The notes: generated by a model not told the origin, from the sequence alone. DNA of 64,000 nt from Sipunculus nudus (GCA_026874595.1 CM049313.1:50331659-50395658); one strand, 5' to 3'; positions 22,182-33,723 are shown, counted from the stretch's first letter. Numbers and translations are program-made.

Positions 22182-23230
22182 GATAAACAACTGCTATGTA
22201 CCAACAGTTGACATCCTGATAAACAATCACTGTCAACTAGCAGCTAATATCCTGATAAACAGCTCCTGTGAACCAATAGTTGACATCCTGATAAAAAGCC
22301 CCTGTGAACAAATAGTTTACATCCTTATAAGCAGCCACTGTGAACCAATATTTGGCATCCTGATAAACAACCAGTGGGAACCAATATTTGGCATCCTAGA
22401 AACCGCTACTGTGAACCAATTGTTGACACCCTGATAAACAGTACCCGTTAACCAATATCTGTCATCATCATAAACAGCCCCTGTGAAAAAATAGCAGACA
22501 TCCTGATAAACAACCAGTGTGAACCAATATCTGACATCCTGAAAACAGCCACTATGTATCAAAAGTAGGCACCCTGTCAACCGCTACTGTGAACCAATTG
22601 TTGACACTCTGATAAACAGTACCCGTTAACCAATACCGGACATCATCATAAACAGCCCCTGTGAAAAAATAGTAGACGTCCTGATAAACAACCATTGTGA
22701 ACCAATATCTGACATCCAAAAAACAGCCACTATGCACCAAAAGTTGGCATCCTGATAAACAGCCACTGCGAACCAATAGTTGACACCCTGATGAACAGAC
22801 CCTGTAAACCTATAGTTGACACCCTGATAAACAGCCCCTGTAAACCAATATTTGACAACATCATAAACAGACCCTGTGAAAAATAGATACCAGTGTAAAC
22901 CATTATTTGGCATCCTTATAAACACTAACTGTGAACCAATAGTTCACATTCTGATAAACAGCCACTGTAAACCTATAGTTGACACCCTGATAAACAGCCC
23001 CTGTAAACCTATAGTTGACAACATCATAAACAACCACTGTGAACTAATGTTTGACATCATCATAAACAGCAACTGTGAACCAATATTTGACATAATCATA
23101 AATAGCAACTGTGAACCAATATTTGACAACATCATAAACAGTAACTGTGAACCAATATTTGACATCATCATAAAACAGCCGAAGTAAACCAATATTTGTC
23201 GTCATCATAAACAGCCCCTGTGACCGATAG
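22182..23230 (-). repeat. Minisatellite, reversed array, about 39-bp unit
   Basis: Roughly 25-27 copies of GTTGACATCCTGATAAACAG followed by CCACTGTGAACCAATA. This is the inverted form of the core in the preceding array with diverged surrounding bases. Subtypes occur in which CATCCTGATAAA becomes CATCATCATAAA, mostly in the right-hand part (about 22850-23215). The longer open frames in it, up to 103 codons, arise from the repeat. Confidence 0.85.
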
Positions 23231-24560
23231 TTCCTGATCCTGATAGAATGTCACTACCTATTGCCTATGATCAGGACAGTGCGACTGCCTGTGTGACTGA
23301 ATTATAGATATATATCGCCATATGGCACTATGCGATTTATAAATGCATAATTCTATATCTTAAATATATCAAATATACTAGATGGACAGATTCACCCGAG
23401 TTGCTTCACACACAACTTCCCTTGTATATTCACAAATACCGGCAGCCTGCCGCCTATAGGTCGATCTTTAAGACGTAGGGGTGGCAGTAAAAGCTGTTGG
23501 GTTCCCATAAATTCCGGTACATGTAGATGTGCACGCCATTTCTAACAGTACTTTTTTCATCTGCTTGTCGAACCGTCATTTTTTCATAGTAAGGCATAAA
23601 GCTAGGTTATTCTGTTGGGACATATAATAGATATTACATTCATGGATAACTTACGCTTATTCATGCAGCAGTTATAAATAACAAGGCTGGTTTTACTCGG
23701 AAAGTTTGTCTCTGCGTACGTCACTATGGCCTGACAGCCTTGTGTGAATCGGTGCCATAGGGAAGAAAGAAGCTAACTAATATAATTAATATTGTGTAAC
23801 AACATTTTTTCTTCATTATCTAGAAAATATAACACGACCGTATAAGACTCTGGTGTCAAATAAATACTACCACAGAGCAAATATTATGATCCGAACCTTG
23901 GAATGGGTGTTCAATTATGACTTGTACCATGACTAACAGCCCCTATCAGTTATTTCAGAAGGCCTGGGTGTCATGTTGTCATGGCTTATTTACAACTATT
24001 TTAATTTGGAGTTTTATTAACATTTATATATCAAATTGCAGCAAACGAAAATCATTTATGTTTCAATTTCAATCAGACATGTTCCCGGCATGAATGACCT
24101 TTCAGAGACAATTTTTTAAAGTATTCCCATGCATGATATGGCGCATGGCAATTGAACGAAGGGCCAGCGTATTCAAACATTTAGCCACGTCTCTACGAAA
24201 TTTAATTTGATGTGCAATCCTTTCAAGGAATTCTGAAGTGTATCCAGAACACAATTTCATATTCCTGATAATTAATCTCACAAGCCTATTGTAAATGTAA
24301 ATTGAAACGTCTACCCATTGCTGTCTATAATAAACCCAAGTCCCAAACAGCAGGGAACATCTTTGCAGCTCATTGATCACAGCCATGGCAAGTCGTGTAC
24401 AATCGGCAAGACCCGATGCCCGCGGTCGGGCTGTGGCGTTTTCATAATTAGGTATAACTCTGAGCCAAACTGTAAACCAGGAGGGCTAAGAGATAGTCGA
24501 TGGGAAGAATAGCCTAGAAGCATCAGTCCTTACTAATCCAGCTTTCTCTTTAAGGACCGG
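23231..24560. other. Non-genic stretch, no recognised feature
   Basis: No gene recognised. The minus-strand open frame at 24102-24386 (94 codons) resembles no family known to me, and a plus-strand frame at 24318-24512 overlaps its end. Confidence 0.45.
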
Positions 24561-24712
24561 CAAAGTTATATTGTGGCACTTGCTGAGACAACGTCTTTGG
24601 CACTGACGTTTAAGTTTCACGTGAGTAATTTCTCAAGGAACTCATATTGAAAATTGCGAATTTAAAAAAAAATGTTTTTCTATTTTTTGTTGCCTATTTT
24701 TTTCTTTTGCAG

Positions 24713-24860
24713 GAGTTACTACTCGCCGCCACCTCCTTATCTTAAGGTGCGCTAAGGAAGCGCAAAGTTAAACCTTGCACGCTGCTTTAAGAAGAAAAAG
24801 CCCTCCTCTGAAGAAGCACATGGACCGTCACTAACTCTAATGTATTTTTTCCATTTACAG
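24713..24860 (+). other. Possible noncoding exon or recursive splice site
   Basis: A strong acceptor, a long pyrimidine run ending TTTTTTTCTTTTGCAG, ends at 24712. At 24860/24861 a second pyrimidine-rich acceptor, TATTTTTTCCATTTACAG, is joined directly to a strong donor, GTGAGT. This allows two readings: a 148-base exon (24713-24860), or a zero-length recursive splice site at 24860/24861. All three frames of the 148 bases contain stops, so it would be untranslated. Another donor-like CAC|GTGAGTAATT lies upstream at 24620/24621. Only splice-signal quality supports this, with no transcript evidence. Confidence 0.3.
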
Positions 24861-24861
24861 G

Positions 24862-25610
24862 TGAGTGATTTACGTGTATTACTTTAAGAATTCGCATGTT
24901 TACTAGTGATAACAAAACAGTCTTTTCTGTTACCTCCTGCTAAGCAAGACTTGTAATTACATGGCCGTAGTCATTGTCTCTGGCACGTCTTGTCGGACCT
25001 ATCATACTATATCAGCTATTGTCAATAGGCAGCTAAGGTATTTACTGAGAATTATATATCTGGTGAATTAATTATATATTTGTCAGCGGATTAGAAACAG
25101 CCTCTCGAAAACTGTAAGAGCTCTCACCTGAGCTAATATCAATAATGTTTATCCATGTATCATGGACGACCGTTTGTCTCTGTTATTCAGGTATATCATG
25201 TCAGTTTTACTTGAACTTATAATATACGTGTCACTTCCACGTAAGTTTTGTTCACAAAAAAGTGATGATCCGCTTCATTGGGAGGCTCTGTATGTATTCA
25301 GATCTATAAAACATCTCATATACCGACAGAACAGTATCCCGTTTACCTCTCATCCATTAATACTACTCAGAGATTCCCAAAATTCAGCAATTTTAGGACT
25401 ACAAGAAAATAAAAGAACTGTTTGACGATTGACAGTTAAGCAGTGTTTCGCCTATAAATAAATGCTTTCCGCTAACGGCTTCGGTTGGTTACAGGCGTTG
25501 TAAATACGGGTTTTCATGAAATTTTAGATGGACGGAATAAACTATACCTGATAATGGTTATACGCAAGCTGAAATATTACATATCGCGTAACTCGCGGAT
25601 TATTTTCTAG

Positions 25611-25614
<4 letters not shown>
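24862..25614. other. Non-genic stretch, no recognised feature
   Basis: AT-rich DNA with one open frame at 25162-25425 that resembles no known family. Confidence 0.45.

Positions 25615-25660
<46 letters not shown>
25615..25660. repeat. (AT)n microsatellite
   Basis: About 45 bp of AT repeat, directly next to the Penelope-like fragment. Confidence 0.95.
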
Positions 25661-25661
<1 letters not shown>

Positions 25662-25765
25662 TAGGTAAAGAGAAAGACTGACGCATTTTAGAAAGACTAA
25701 GTTGTTTATTAACACGGGAGTTTTTGCGTACAGGGTTTTTCGTCAGGTGGTAAGTGGGAACGGTT
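25661..25765 (-). mobile_element. Penelope-like element end, candidate fragment
   Basis: On the minus strand the order is CCTGACGAAAAACCCTG, GCAAAAACTCCCGTGTTAAT, AATAAACAACTTAGTC and TTTCTAAAATGCGTC. This resembles the ends of Penelope-like retroelements, where a hammerhead-ribozyme-like core (CTGATGA...GAAAC) is followed by TTAATAAA and TTAGTCTT-CTAAAAT. Here the first box is CTGACGA rather than CTGATGA, and the GAAA box is GCAAAA, so an active ribozyme is unlikely. It lies directly between (AT)n tracts. No reverse transcriptase or GIY-YIG coding sequence is nearby. The assignment rests on remembered motif order only. Confidence 0.4.
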
Positions 25766-26420
25766 TTATATATATATATTCATTTGGATGAGAATCAGTA
25801 AATATGAGCTGTATTGTATCCGCATCATCAATGGATACACAGTGTTGGGGACAGTCACTATTCCGTTTCCCAAGCAGTCCACGTTTATAGAAAGAATGCC
25901 AGAAAAACACAACATTATAAATACAAGTTGATATCAGAAATTATATTGACGTACGGTATTATATACGCATACGTGTTAGCATATGCAAGACAAATAAAAG
26001 GAAACAGCATGTGATGTTCAAGATTATTTCATTTTAAGATTGTCTCCATTTGAATAGATTAACACAAAATAACGTATCATAAAAATATCATCATCATTGT
26101 CATCACATTCCAACACGTACATTATACATCACGAAGCCTCAGGTAAATTTAATTTATTATCAGGAGTCTGCCTCCTAAGAACGCCTAATCTTGAAGGTCT
26201 GAGTGGAGAGTATGACTTTTTATCTACACATCACGTGATATCGTGATCGGATCTGCATGGAGCGTGGCCCGGGGCGACGCAGACGACTCTTAGATCAGAT
26301 GATTACTTTTGACTGACTACCAGAATGGAAACTTGTAAAGGTTTGATCTCCCAAGATGGCAGATAACAAGATTAACAAAATAGAAGCTTCTGAGTGACAG
26401 TTGAATCACCTTATCGCAAG
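25766..26420. other. Non-genic stretch, no recognised feature
   Basis: No gene, RNA or repeat family recognised. Confidence 0.45.
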
Positions 26421-27261
26421 TTAAATCACGTTCATTTTATATTTATAGCCAAACATATCTTCGATGACATTTTTTTGCATTTCGACCAGCTTTAGAAACA
26501 CAATGGTGGACGGACTTAATTTTCTTCCAAGCATTTCCACAAAATAGGCCGCCACAGGGAAGAAAGATGGTGTTTCCATGCCAAAATCAGTGTCTATTTG
26601 GAGCTTATTTGGCTTGCTGTTAACGGGATATCCTCCGACTACCGTATCTGCATGTTGGATCTGAAGCAGGGCAAATCCATAAGCTGCGTTTGACCTGAGG
26701 ATATTTTAGCTTACAGTAACGTACTGGTGATTTCTATGATCAAAGAGGCAGAGAAAATGCGTCGGTTAAAGCCGTCACTTCTGGCGAGCAAGGAACATAA
26801 CCCTGTCCCTTTGACATATTATCAACGGAGTTGATCAAGTTTCCGTTCGCTCTCAACTTAAAAGGGCGAGAGTCTAACCTACCAGGCGCTCTATGAATAT
26901 TTATTCTGTATAAATATACATCTGCCCACTCTGAATGCTGTGATTTCGATCGAAACAAAAGCTCTACAGTGAAGAAAGATGGTATGGAACGGTTTATGAT
27001 TTGTTTAACACAAGACATCTTTTGAAATTTAACTGCAAACACAAATAGAAATCTGCACTCTGAGGAATGCAAGCCTCCAACATATGGGGGTCTGTATACA
27101 TACAATATATTGTGGGAAGCTCTCAAAACCGTATTCGCATTCACGTGTTCGGCCCATATTCGAAGTTTCAGCCGTGCATAAAGTGACTGCACATTTGTGA
27201 ATATTTCTTGATGACGATCCTGATTTTCTGGATCATCTGCCAGATCCACACCAAAATCTAA
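26421..27261 (-). pseudogene. Degenerate coding region of an unidentified dispersed family, copy C
   Basis: A minus-strand frame is open from 27261 to the stop at 26740-26742 (about 173 codons), including VDLADDPENQDRHQEIFTNV and, further on, GGLHSSECRFLFVF and NMSKGQGYVPCSPEV. After one frameshift near its end, and a TAA at 26706-26708, a second frame is open for about 94 codons (26705-26424), including NAAYGFALLQIQHADTVVGG and FFPVAAYFVEMLGRKLSP. Its composition is protein-like and not simple repeat. Two more diverged copies (15.7-16.0 kb and 20.7-20.95 kb) align over the first third and conserve EIFTNVQSL and GGLH-type segments, which suggests past selection on a protein. I do not recognise the family. 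A forgotten mobile-element gene or a scattered gene family of other origin are both possible. The frameshift and stops make this copy a probable pseudogene. Confidence 0.55.
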
Positions 27262-27375
27262 TCAATTATTCATTGGCCCATTCCAGAAATGCCTTGACGA
27301 TTTCATGAGATTCCGTTTAAGATTGCGTAAGATTTTTTTTTAAATTAACACACAAACACACACACAAACGAACGG
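27262..27375 (-). repeat. Upstream extension of the dispersed family, copy C
   Basis: Going outward from the open region on the minus strand, similarity to copy A continues through GGAATGGGCCAAT, ATCTCATGAAA and GTTCGTTTGTGTGT, the last forming a short GT tract. The unit that was dispersed is therefore longer than the open frame. Confidence 0.5.
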
Positions 27376-28435
27376 AGATGAAAGCATACCCTTCTGGCGG
27401 AAGCAATGATCGTAATAAATGTAGCGTGGAGGAAGGTGACCCTTCAGTTTGTGAATCTCTGGTCACAGTGTAAATTTTTTACGTGTGCAATTGTTTCCTT
27501 ATTTAACTACTTGTTTTTCCTATTCATGGTAAATTCATATCTTGAAACACAAGTTAACCAAAATCATAAAATTAATAATAGTATCAGGGAAATGAATACA
27601 TGAAAAGTCTTGTTCGAATTAATCTTTAGTTGTTGCTAAAAATCAAACCTTTATTTCCGTGTACCTAGCTCCCCGCCTGTTTTACCCTCATAATAACCTT
27701 ACTGGGATGACAAGAACGTTTATATCAGTTTTAGAATATTTTTCCTTATTTTAAAATAGCAATAACAAAAGAATGTAAAAAGGGGTATTTTAGATGTACG
27801 TTGCATTTCGCTATCGGGTCCATCCAACCAGGATACTGAAAAGGCACACGTCTAATCGGAATAGTATATACGTGCTATCGGACAGACACAAATAAACAGT
27901 GCGTTTAATAAGGTTATTTTAAACAAGGTACGTTCAAGCTTTAATAGGGCATCGTAGAAAATTATCCCATCCGATCAAAATAGGTCAGCATGTATACTTG
28001 ATAACATGCCTTAAACTGTGATGGCGTTGTGAAAATTTGTAGCGTTGGGATCTCTGATGGAGATAAGGAAACATCTAAGATTTCCTACATCTGTGTTCTC
28101 TACCGCCATTTCAAATTATTCGCCATATTGGATTTCGCTTTGATATGTTATCTTTTCTATGTCCCAAGAAAACTTTAATTTTATGTCCTCGGAAAAATAT
28201 TTTGTCATCAACTCTACCGTTTGTATTTTAATTTTTAAGCGCTGGGTATTGTGTATCACTTATGATCCACTTATGGATTAAAATATTTATTTTTCATGAT
28301 TATATTTTAGAATGTTTACATTTATATCATTTACATTAATATCGTTTTAATCTTCATAATCCCAGTTCTTCTTTCCTTTAGTTGCATTATAATAATTGTA
28401 GCAAATACATAACTTTAATACAAACTAAGCGGTAA
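27376..28435. other. Non-genic stretch, no recognised feature
   Basis: AT-rich DNA with no recognised gene or repeat. Confidence 0.5.
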
Positions 28436-28760
28436 ACTGGCTTCTGTGGGTATACCACTAGGTTCAAAGTGGGAGATCGTGAGGTCGAATCTCAACCGAG
28501 ACGGTGAGATTTTTCACAGTCGGCCTTCACCCAGGGTGAGCGCTCTGCAGGCTCAATTGGAAGGTTGTGTCCCATGGCCATGTTTAATTCAAGAACGAAT
28601 GCGCCTTTCGGGGGTTCCTAGTTGTTATGACCCTGCAATAGTGGGATAACACATCAAGCACCCACTGGTGCAGTAGTGACCGGGTTAGCGCCAGGAATAA
28701 AACGAGCTTCTGCCCTGTCGCGTAGTCCGGAAGAGGAAGGAATTCTGCAGATGAAAATAT
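28436..28760 (+). mobile_element. SINE-like repeat with tRNA-type B box, candidate
   Basis: A B-box-like GAGGTCGAATCTC at about 28479-28491 lies some 45 bases after TGGCTTCTGTGGGTATACCA, a weak A-box-like start. A moderately GC-rich body of about 250 bases follows, unlike the AT-rich surroundings. This fits a tRNA-derived SINE, but no second copy is present in the window to set its limits. Confidence 0.35.
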
Positions 28761-29270
28761 TTAAGTTAAGGTGTTCATCCAGCATTATAAAAATGCAGGT
28801 GGTTACCCCAACAACAAAAATTATTAAAAATAAGCTGAACGATTACACTATGAAATGATTATGAATAGATTGACTGGTTGAAGTTGTCAGAACTTTTTGT
28901 GTTGATGCGAGCCGGTGTGTTGCCGTGTCTAGACGCCTTCAGTCATCTGGCGTGGTGTTCTTTTATACTGATGAACTGCATGTTCTAATCCAGTCTGACG
29001 TGCTTCATGACGCGGAAGATCAATAACAATTTTTAAATGGAGCCTTAATCCCACTTTATTACAGCTATAAGAATTTAAAGACACTCTCGGGACTGGAGGA
29101 CATTATATATCTTTCTTTGCCTTGGAAAGTTGGTTGATCGAGTGGACTGCCTTATAGCCAACTAACAATCCCATAAAGCTTAATATAAGTAACACCGGCC
29201 TAATTACAATGTATTACTCAAGTGAAGCGATTTTGAGTCCCGTTGAGGGAGGTCAATACTTGTTGATGGA
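28761..29270. other. Non-genic stretch, no recognised feature
   Basis: Nothing recognised. Confidence 0.45.
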
Positions 29271-29828
29271 TGTGCATGAATATGTATATGTAAGGTATGG
29301 TGTACATGTTTATGTGTACTTGCGGCTGGTTATGTTTGTATATGCGCGCGTATGTTTGGTTGTGCACATATATTTGTACATATGGTGGGGTGTGCACGTA
29401 TATGTATATGTATATGTATATGTATGAATGGGTGCACATGTATTTGTGTAATTATGGTTTTGTGTGCATGTATTTGTGGACGTTTGGTTTGGAGTGCGCG
29501 TATATGTGTGTACGAATGGTTAGGTGTGCGCGTATATGTATACGTTTGGATGAGTGCACATTTATTTATGTACTTATGGTTGGGTAAGTACGTAAATGTG
29601 TACTATAGTTGGGTGTTCTCGTATATGTGTACTTATGGTTGGGTGTGCATGTACATGTATATGGGTACTTATGGATGGATGTGTACGTATATGTGTGGGT
29701 ATGGTCGGCTGTGAACGTATGAGTGCATTTGTTGGGTGGGGCGTATGGTTGGGTGTGTACTTATATATGTGTACGCATGTTGGGTGTGTATTTTTCTGTG
29801 CACGTATGGGTGGGCGTGAACGTATATA
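29271..29828. repeat. Degenerate minisatellite, about 30-36 bp unit
   Basis: Diverged copies of TATGGTTGGGTGTGCACGTA plus TATGTGTAC repeat over about 560 bases, with an inner (TATATG)n expansion at 29400-29425. Open frames in it read as cysteine- and tyrosine-rich repeats in three overlapping frames and on both strands, which points to repeat by-products rather than a protein. Confidence 0.8.
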
Positions 29829-30365
29829 AGGCGTGCTTGTGTGACACGACCTTGCAAAACAATCAAATCCTCAATCATAACTTAGTTCAATATTGTTACG
29901 GTCACCACGGAAAACACGACCCTGCGGTCAAAATTCTAGGCCACTATCGTATCAGCACCATGTTCTACTTAACCGCTTTACGTTAATATTTCATTTGAAA
30001 GCTACTACAAAATGTTTACGAAAACTCTGAGCCAGACGGTGTCAATTAATGACGACTCACAACATTGTTTTCCATAGGAAAAGTTTTCTTCTATTTGACC
30101 TGGGGCGTCAGTATAGGGGTATATCCCCCCCAACCCCCTCCCCAATTTCAGGAGAGGGGGTAAGGGGTGGTCAATGTTATATATGAAATATAAAAGATAT
30201 TAATAATTAGAATTATAGACGAATTATAGACTTTGTTCTTTTTCTGGATAAACTCTGAAATATTACATATCTTAACCTGGTTTAGAATTAACCCATACTC
30301 GAAACATAATACTTTATATCTTAAAAGGTTACTCTTAACTGTAATATATTTAAAACAGTCAATAA
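29829..30365. other. Non-genic stretch with C-rich/G-rich fold-back
   Basis: At 30125-30166 a CCCCCCCAACCCCCTCCCC tract is followed by GAGAGGGGGTAAGGGGTGG, which can pair as a hairpin or form G-rich structures. Nothing else was recognised. Confidence 0.5.
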
Positions 30366-30367
30366 AA

Positions 30368-30369
<2 letters not shown>

Positions 30370-30413
<44 letters not shown>
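30370..30413. repeat. (AT)n microsatellite
   Basis: About 43 bp of AT repeat. A run of C lies just downstream at about 30450-30460. Confidence 0.95.
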
Positions 30414-30418
<5 letters not shown>

Positions 30419-32720
30419 ATTGTCTCACCTTTGATTATCGTCGAGTTAACCCCCCCCCCCCTTGCCATAACAATTAATGGTAATTATATGGCGTCTATCA
30501 ATTTCTGAACGATGCTTCATCTGCACTGGTTACAAGTCCAAAGTAATGTGGTTTCGTATACTGGTTCTGTGAATTCCTGTAACACTGAATGATAACTTTT
30601 GCTCGTTGCCTATTTGTAATTTACTTTTTCGGCATAATGATCAGTTGTTCATACTAAAGTAATTTTGACAGGAAGATGAATATGATAGAGAACTGTTAGA
30701 CGGTGCGAATCTCTGCTAATATATGCGCTACGTATAATTTTTTAACAAATCTATTTGAAAGGAACATTATGAAAGGTGAGGGTAATTTTTTCATCAAGCG
30801 CCGACTCTTCGTCCACACCCAGCTAAATTTCCTGTTTACTCGTGTCCCAGACATATTTGGTGATGGTATGTTTTCTGCTTTGGACTTACAGTGTCAAGTC
30901 ATGAATTTGAAGTGAGTACATGTTGTAGGTCGCTAATACACAACACGGGACAGTAGAAAAGCACAGCAACAGTGGCTTACTAAAATCGATTGGTAACATA
31001 TTTTTGTTGGCATTTCATGGCCAGATTGGTAGAAGGCTACAGCGGACGTAGCACACTGGCCTAGGGATTTCAGTAATATTTGTCGGGCCAGTGTGGAACC
31101 AAGGGCCATTAAGCAAGAAAATGCATCGGTTTCCGCTTGTCCCTCAAGTGTGTTTTTGACTGATTTCGGATAAATTCCGAATCAAAATAACTACTAATAT
31201 ACCTCAAACCCTCCTACCGCTGTCACGCTTGGGTTAATCTTATAAATGACCTATCAAATTGTATTTATCACGAAAAAAATGTCCCGTTAACCGGGCAATG
31301 AACGCCCCTGGAGACATGCAGTCCTAGCTTTAGCTTTACCTATTGATCTTGTTTGAACACTCGGTAACCCTTCTTGGATTTCAATCTATAACGAGTATCA
31401 TTGATGTGTTTTAAGGCGGTCAGGATATTGTGCATGACAAATAACCAGACTTTTTGGAAGAAAACGATCAATATGCGAGAACAAATTTCTTTTAAATATT
31501 ATAGAAACCTCTTCTGGTATTAACCATTTTACACAAATAAATTTACATTATTAAACTTGTCGTTGTCGCTTTATACGGGTAAAGAAAACTGAACATACAA
31601 CGTGATCAAATATCCGTATCCCTTGTACAATAAACAAAGAAAATGAAAGTGAAGAATATGTGGACGAAAGCCGTGATGAAGTAGACAACTTTGCTTTAAA
31701 TATCCCTTTTTTGCGTGTTCATCATATAAGACAAGGGAAGGTTCTCAGCAAGAAACACAAATATGTCTTATATCTCATTAATTCCAACCGAGTTTCGTTT
31801 AACAAAGTATACCTAATTCGCCACAAGCGACTTACATTATTGGCTACTTTCATCCATTATAATTTTTCAGGTGAATCCAATTTTTCCCAGTCAATCCAGT
31901 TGTAATAGTAGTTCTTTGCCCGGAGGAGGGTTACATGATTGATGGCGTTGTTATGTAACGGCTAACGCAGTAAAAGCTTGGTTTTAGATGGTGGATTTAT
32001 ATGCAGTTATGTTCAGCCAAGGACATCATTTTATCTTCGGTTGTAACTCTAAGACTCGGAAAAGATCTTACCCCTTTAAGGACAAGCTCGAGCCGCCTCC
32101 GGCACTAGACTACTTAATAAGTTGTTACAGTAGCTTTATGTATATTTGGTTTCTGTCTCTTAAAGGGCATTTAGCACTGGGCGTAAGACGAATCAAGTCG
32201 TACAGCTTGTGGCTACACAGAAAACGGGGGCCTGGATATCCCCGTTTATCCATCATTATGTCATAATGTCTTGAGAATTTTCTCTTCTTTTTAAACATGA
32301 TTGAGGAAAATGTAGGACCACTAGAATATCGATGGAATAAATCCTTCTATGGCGCGAATCCAGCGCTAACCTTGCATCTTTCAGCTAAAAAGACCTACGG
32401 GAAGTTTACTTTGAGCCGGGGTTTTCAAGCAATACAGTGTCCAGTATACAGCCAGTTCAGTCAGATCACGTGGGTTCTTATAGTAACAGCTAAGCGAGGC
32501 TGCCCTAATTTTGTTTATAGGCTTCTGTCTTTCTTTGCTGGTGCTAAGGTTTCCCCGAAGGCCAAGAAAGAAAATGTCACTATCTAAATAATTCAGATTG
32601 TAGTGGTACATGAACATGAAGTTAGATTATTTTGCGGGCCCTTTTTTATGGCAGACTCTTGCAGTAAACAGCTTCAGTTTTTTTTCTACTCGGGGAATAT
32701 CAAGTGAGACATATTTGTAC
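30414..32720. other. Non-genic stretch, no recognised feature
   Basis: Open frames of 70-96 codons (30703-30915, 31660-31905, 31988-32266 and 32297-32587, all plus) resemble no family known to me. None has a clear splice context. Confidence 0.4.
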
Positions 32721-32724
32721 ACAT

Positions 32725-32728
32725 ACAG

Positions 32729-32807
<79 letters not shown>
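32725..32807. repeat. Compound microsatellite (CA)n(TA)n(GA)n
   Basis: (AC)n at about 32729-32757 passes through a short TATATA into (GA)n ending about 32807. Confidence 0.95.
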
Positions 32808-32810
<3 letters not shown>

Positions 32811-32811
32811 T

Positions 32812-32990
32812 AGTTAACCATAGAATGTATACAATCCATAGCCAAACCATACAATCTGTACATTCTATGGATTATCTATTTTCCAAAATCATGGAATCTG
32901 TACATTCCATGCCCAGGGTCATTCCACTGAGTTTACCATGGTGTCAGAATGCTGTTGAGTGAGTGAAAATGTTAAAGTAACATGTTTATT
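32812..32990. repeat. ATAGAATGTATACATTC-type array, left part
   Basis: Diverged copies of a unit containing CATAGAATGTACACATTC and its near-palindromic variants lie here and resume at about 33945-34160. The solo LTR-like copy 2 and about 220 bases of other DNA separate the two parts. The phrase GTGAGTGAAAATG-TTAAAG occurs on both sides of the inserted DNA (about 32959-32978 and 33779-33799). Confidence 0.65.
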
Positions 32991-33723
32991 TGTTACGGAA
33001 CCTAATATCAACAGATTACGTATGCGTGATGAACATAAATTTGTAAAGGAAAAAAGTCAGATTCTGTAACACTAGGCAGCGTGAAATGTCTAGGGGAATG
33101 AATAAAGAAGTCAGTGGCTTTTTGTTATCAAAGAACCATAAAATTCTTAAAACAACCCTTACATTACAAAACACCAAATCAATGACACAGTATAACAGCA
33201 AATCAATACAATCATACAGTAAAACAAACAAAGTGCAAAGTACCTGGATACCACCACTGTCACAGCGATAAGTCCTTAAAAAAGTATTCTCTAGGAGAAT
33301 AACAGTCCAAGCTCTTGTAAAAATTCCGAAAGTAAACTGATGAAAAAATAAGATTCGTCACAAATCCTGATGAAAATCTGAAGAAAATCTATAATTGTCG
33401 CACTCATCGGAATAGGTCCCACAAACTGACATACACGCTTCTGTGTCCGCTGGTTCAATCCTCACCTCTCTCCCGGCTCTAAAACACAGCCCCTATTTAT
33501 AACCTTTCCTCCGAAAACTCTAGAAAATTCCCGTTGACGAACAGTCCATAATACACAGTACACACGCTCAAGGAACATACTAGAACGGGAACGCCGTGTC
33601 AGGGTTCAGGAGCTACGTGTGCTACACAAACCAAATGCCAACAACATATGGAACATCCTCGTGCACAATAAAACAATCATCTGTAAGACCGCTGCACACA
33701 ATAAAAAAGGGGCACCTGTAACA
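32991..33723 (-). mobile_element. Solo LTR-like element, copy 2
   Basis: In its own (minus) orientation it starts TGTTACAGGTGCCCC and ends TAGGTTCCGTAACA, the best-preserved pair of ends in the family (TGTTAC/GTAACA). The flanking 4-bp repeats, TATT (32987-32990) and TAAT (33724-33727), differ by one base. A TATA box complement, TATTTATA, is at 33494-33501. At 733 bp it is shorter than copies 1 and 4. Open frames inside are not coding. Confidence 0.55.

Noticed and set aside
21977-23192. Several open frames of 65-103 codons in the minisatellite pair
   Set aside because: They occur on both strands in overlapping frames and are built wholly from the repeat unit, with no start context or recognisable domain.
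21804-23230. Possible CRISPR array
   Set aside because: The whole 37-39 bp unit repeats, with no unique spacers between conserved repeats, and the surrounding DNA is eukaryotic. The same applies to the 24-bp and 32-bp arrays.
29209-29829. Cysteine-rich open frames resembling secreted peptides
   Set aside because: Three overlapping plus frames and two minus frames are open through the same TATGTGTAC-type repeat. Cysteines come from the repeated TGT/TGC.
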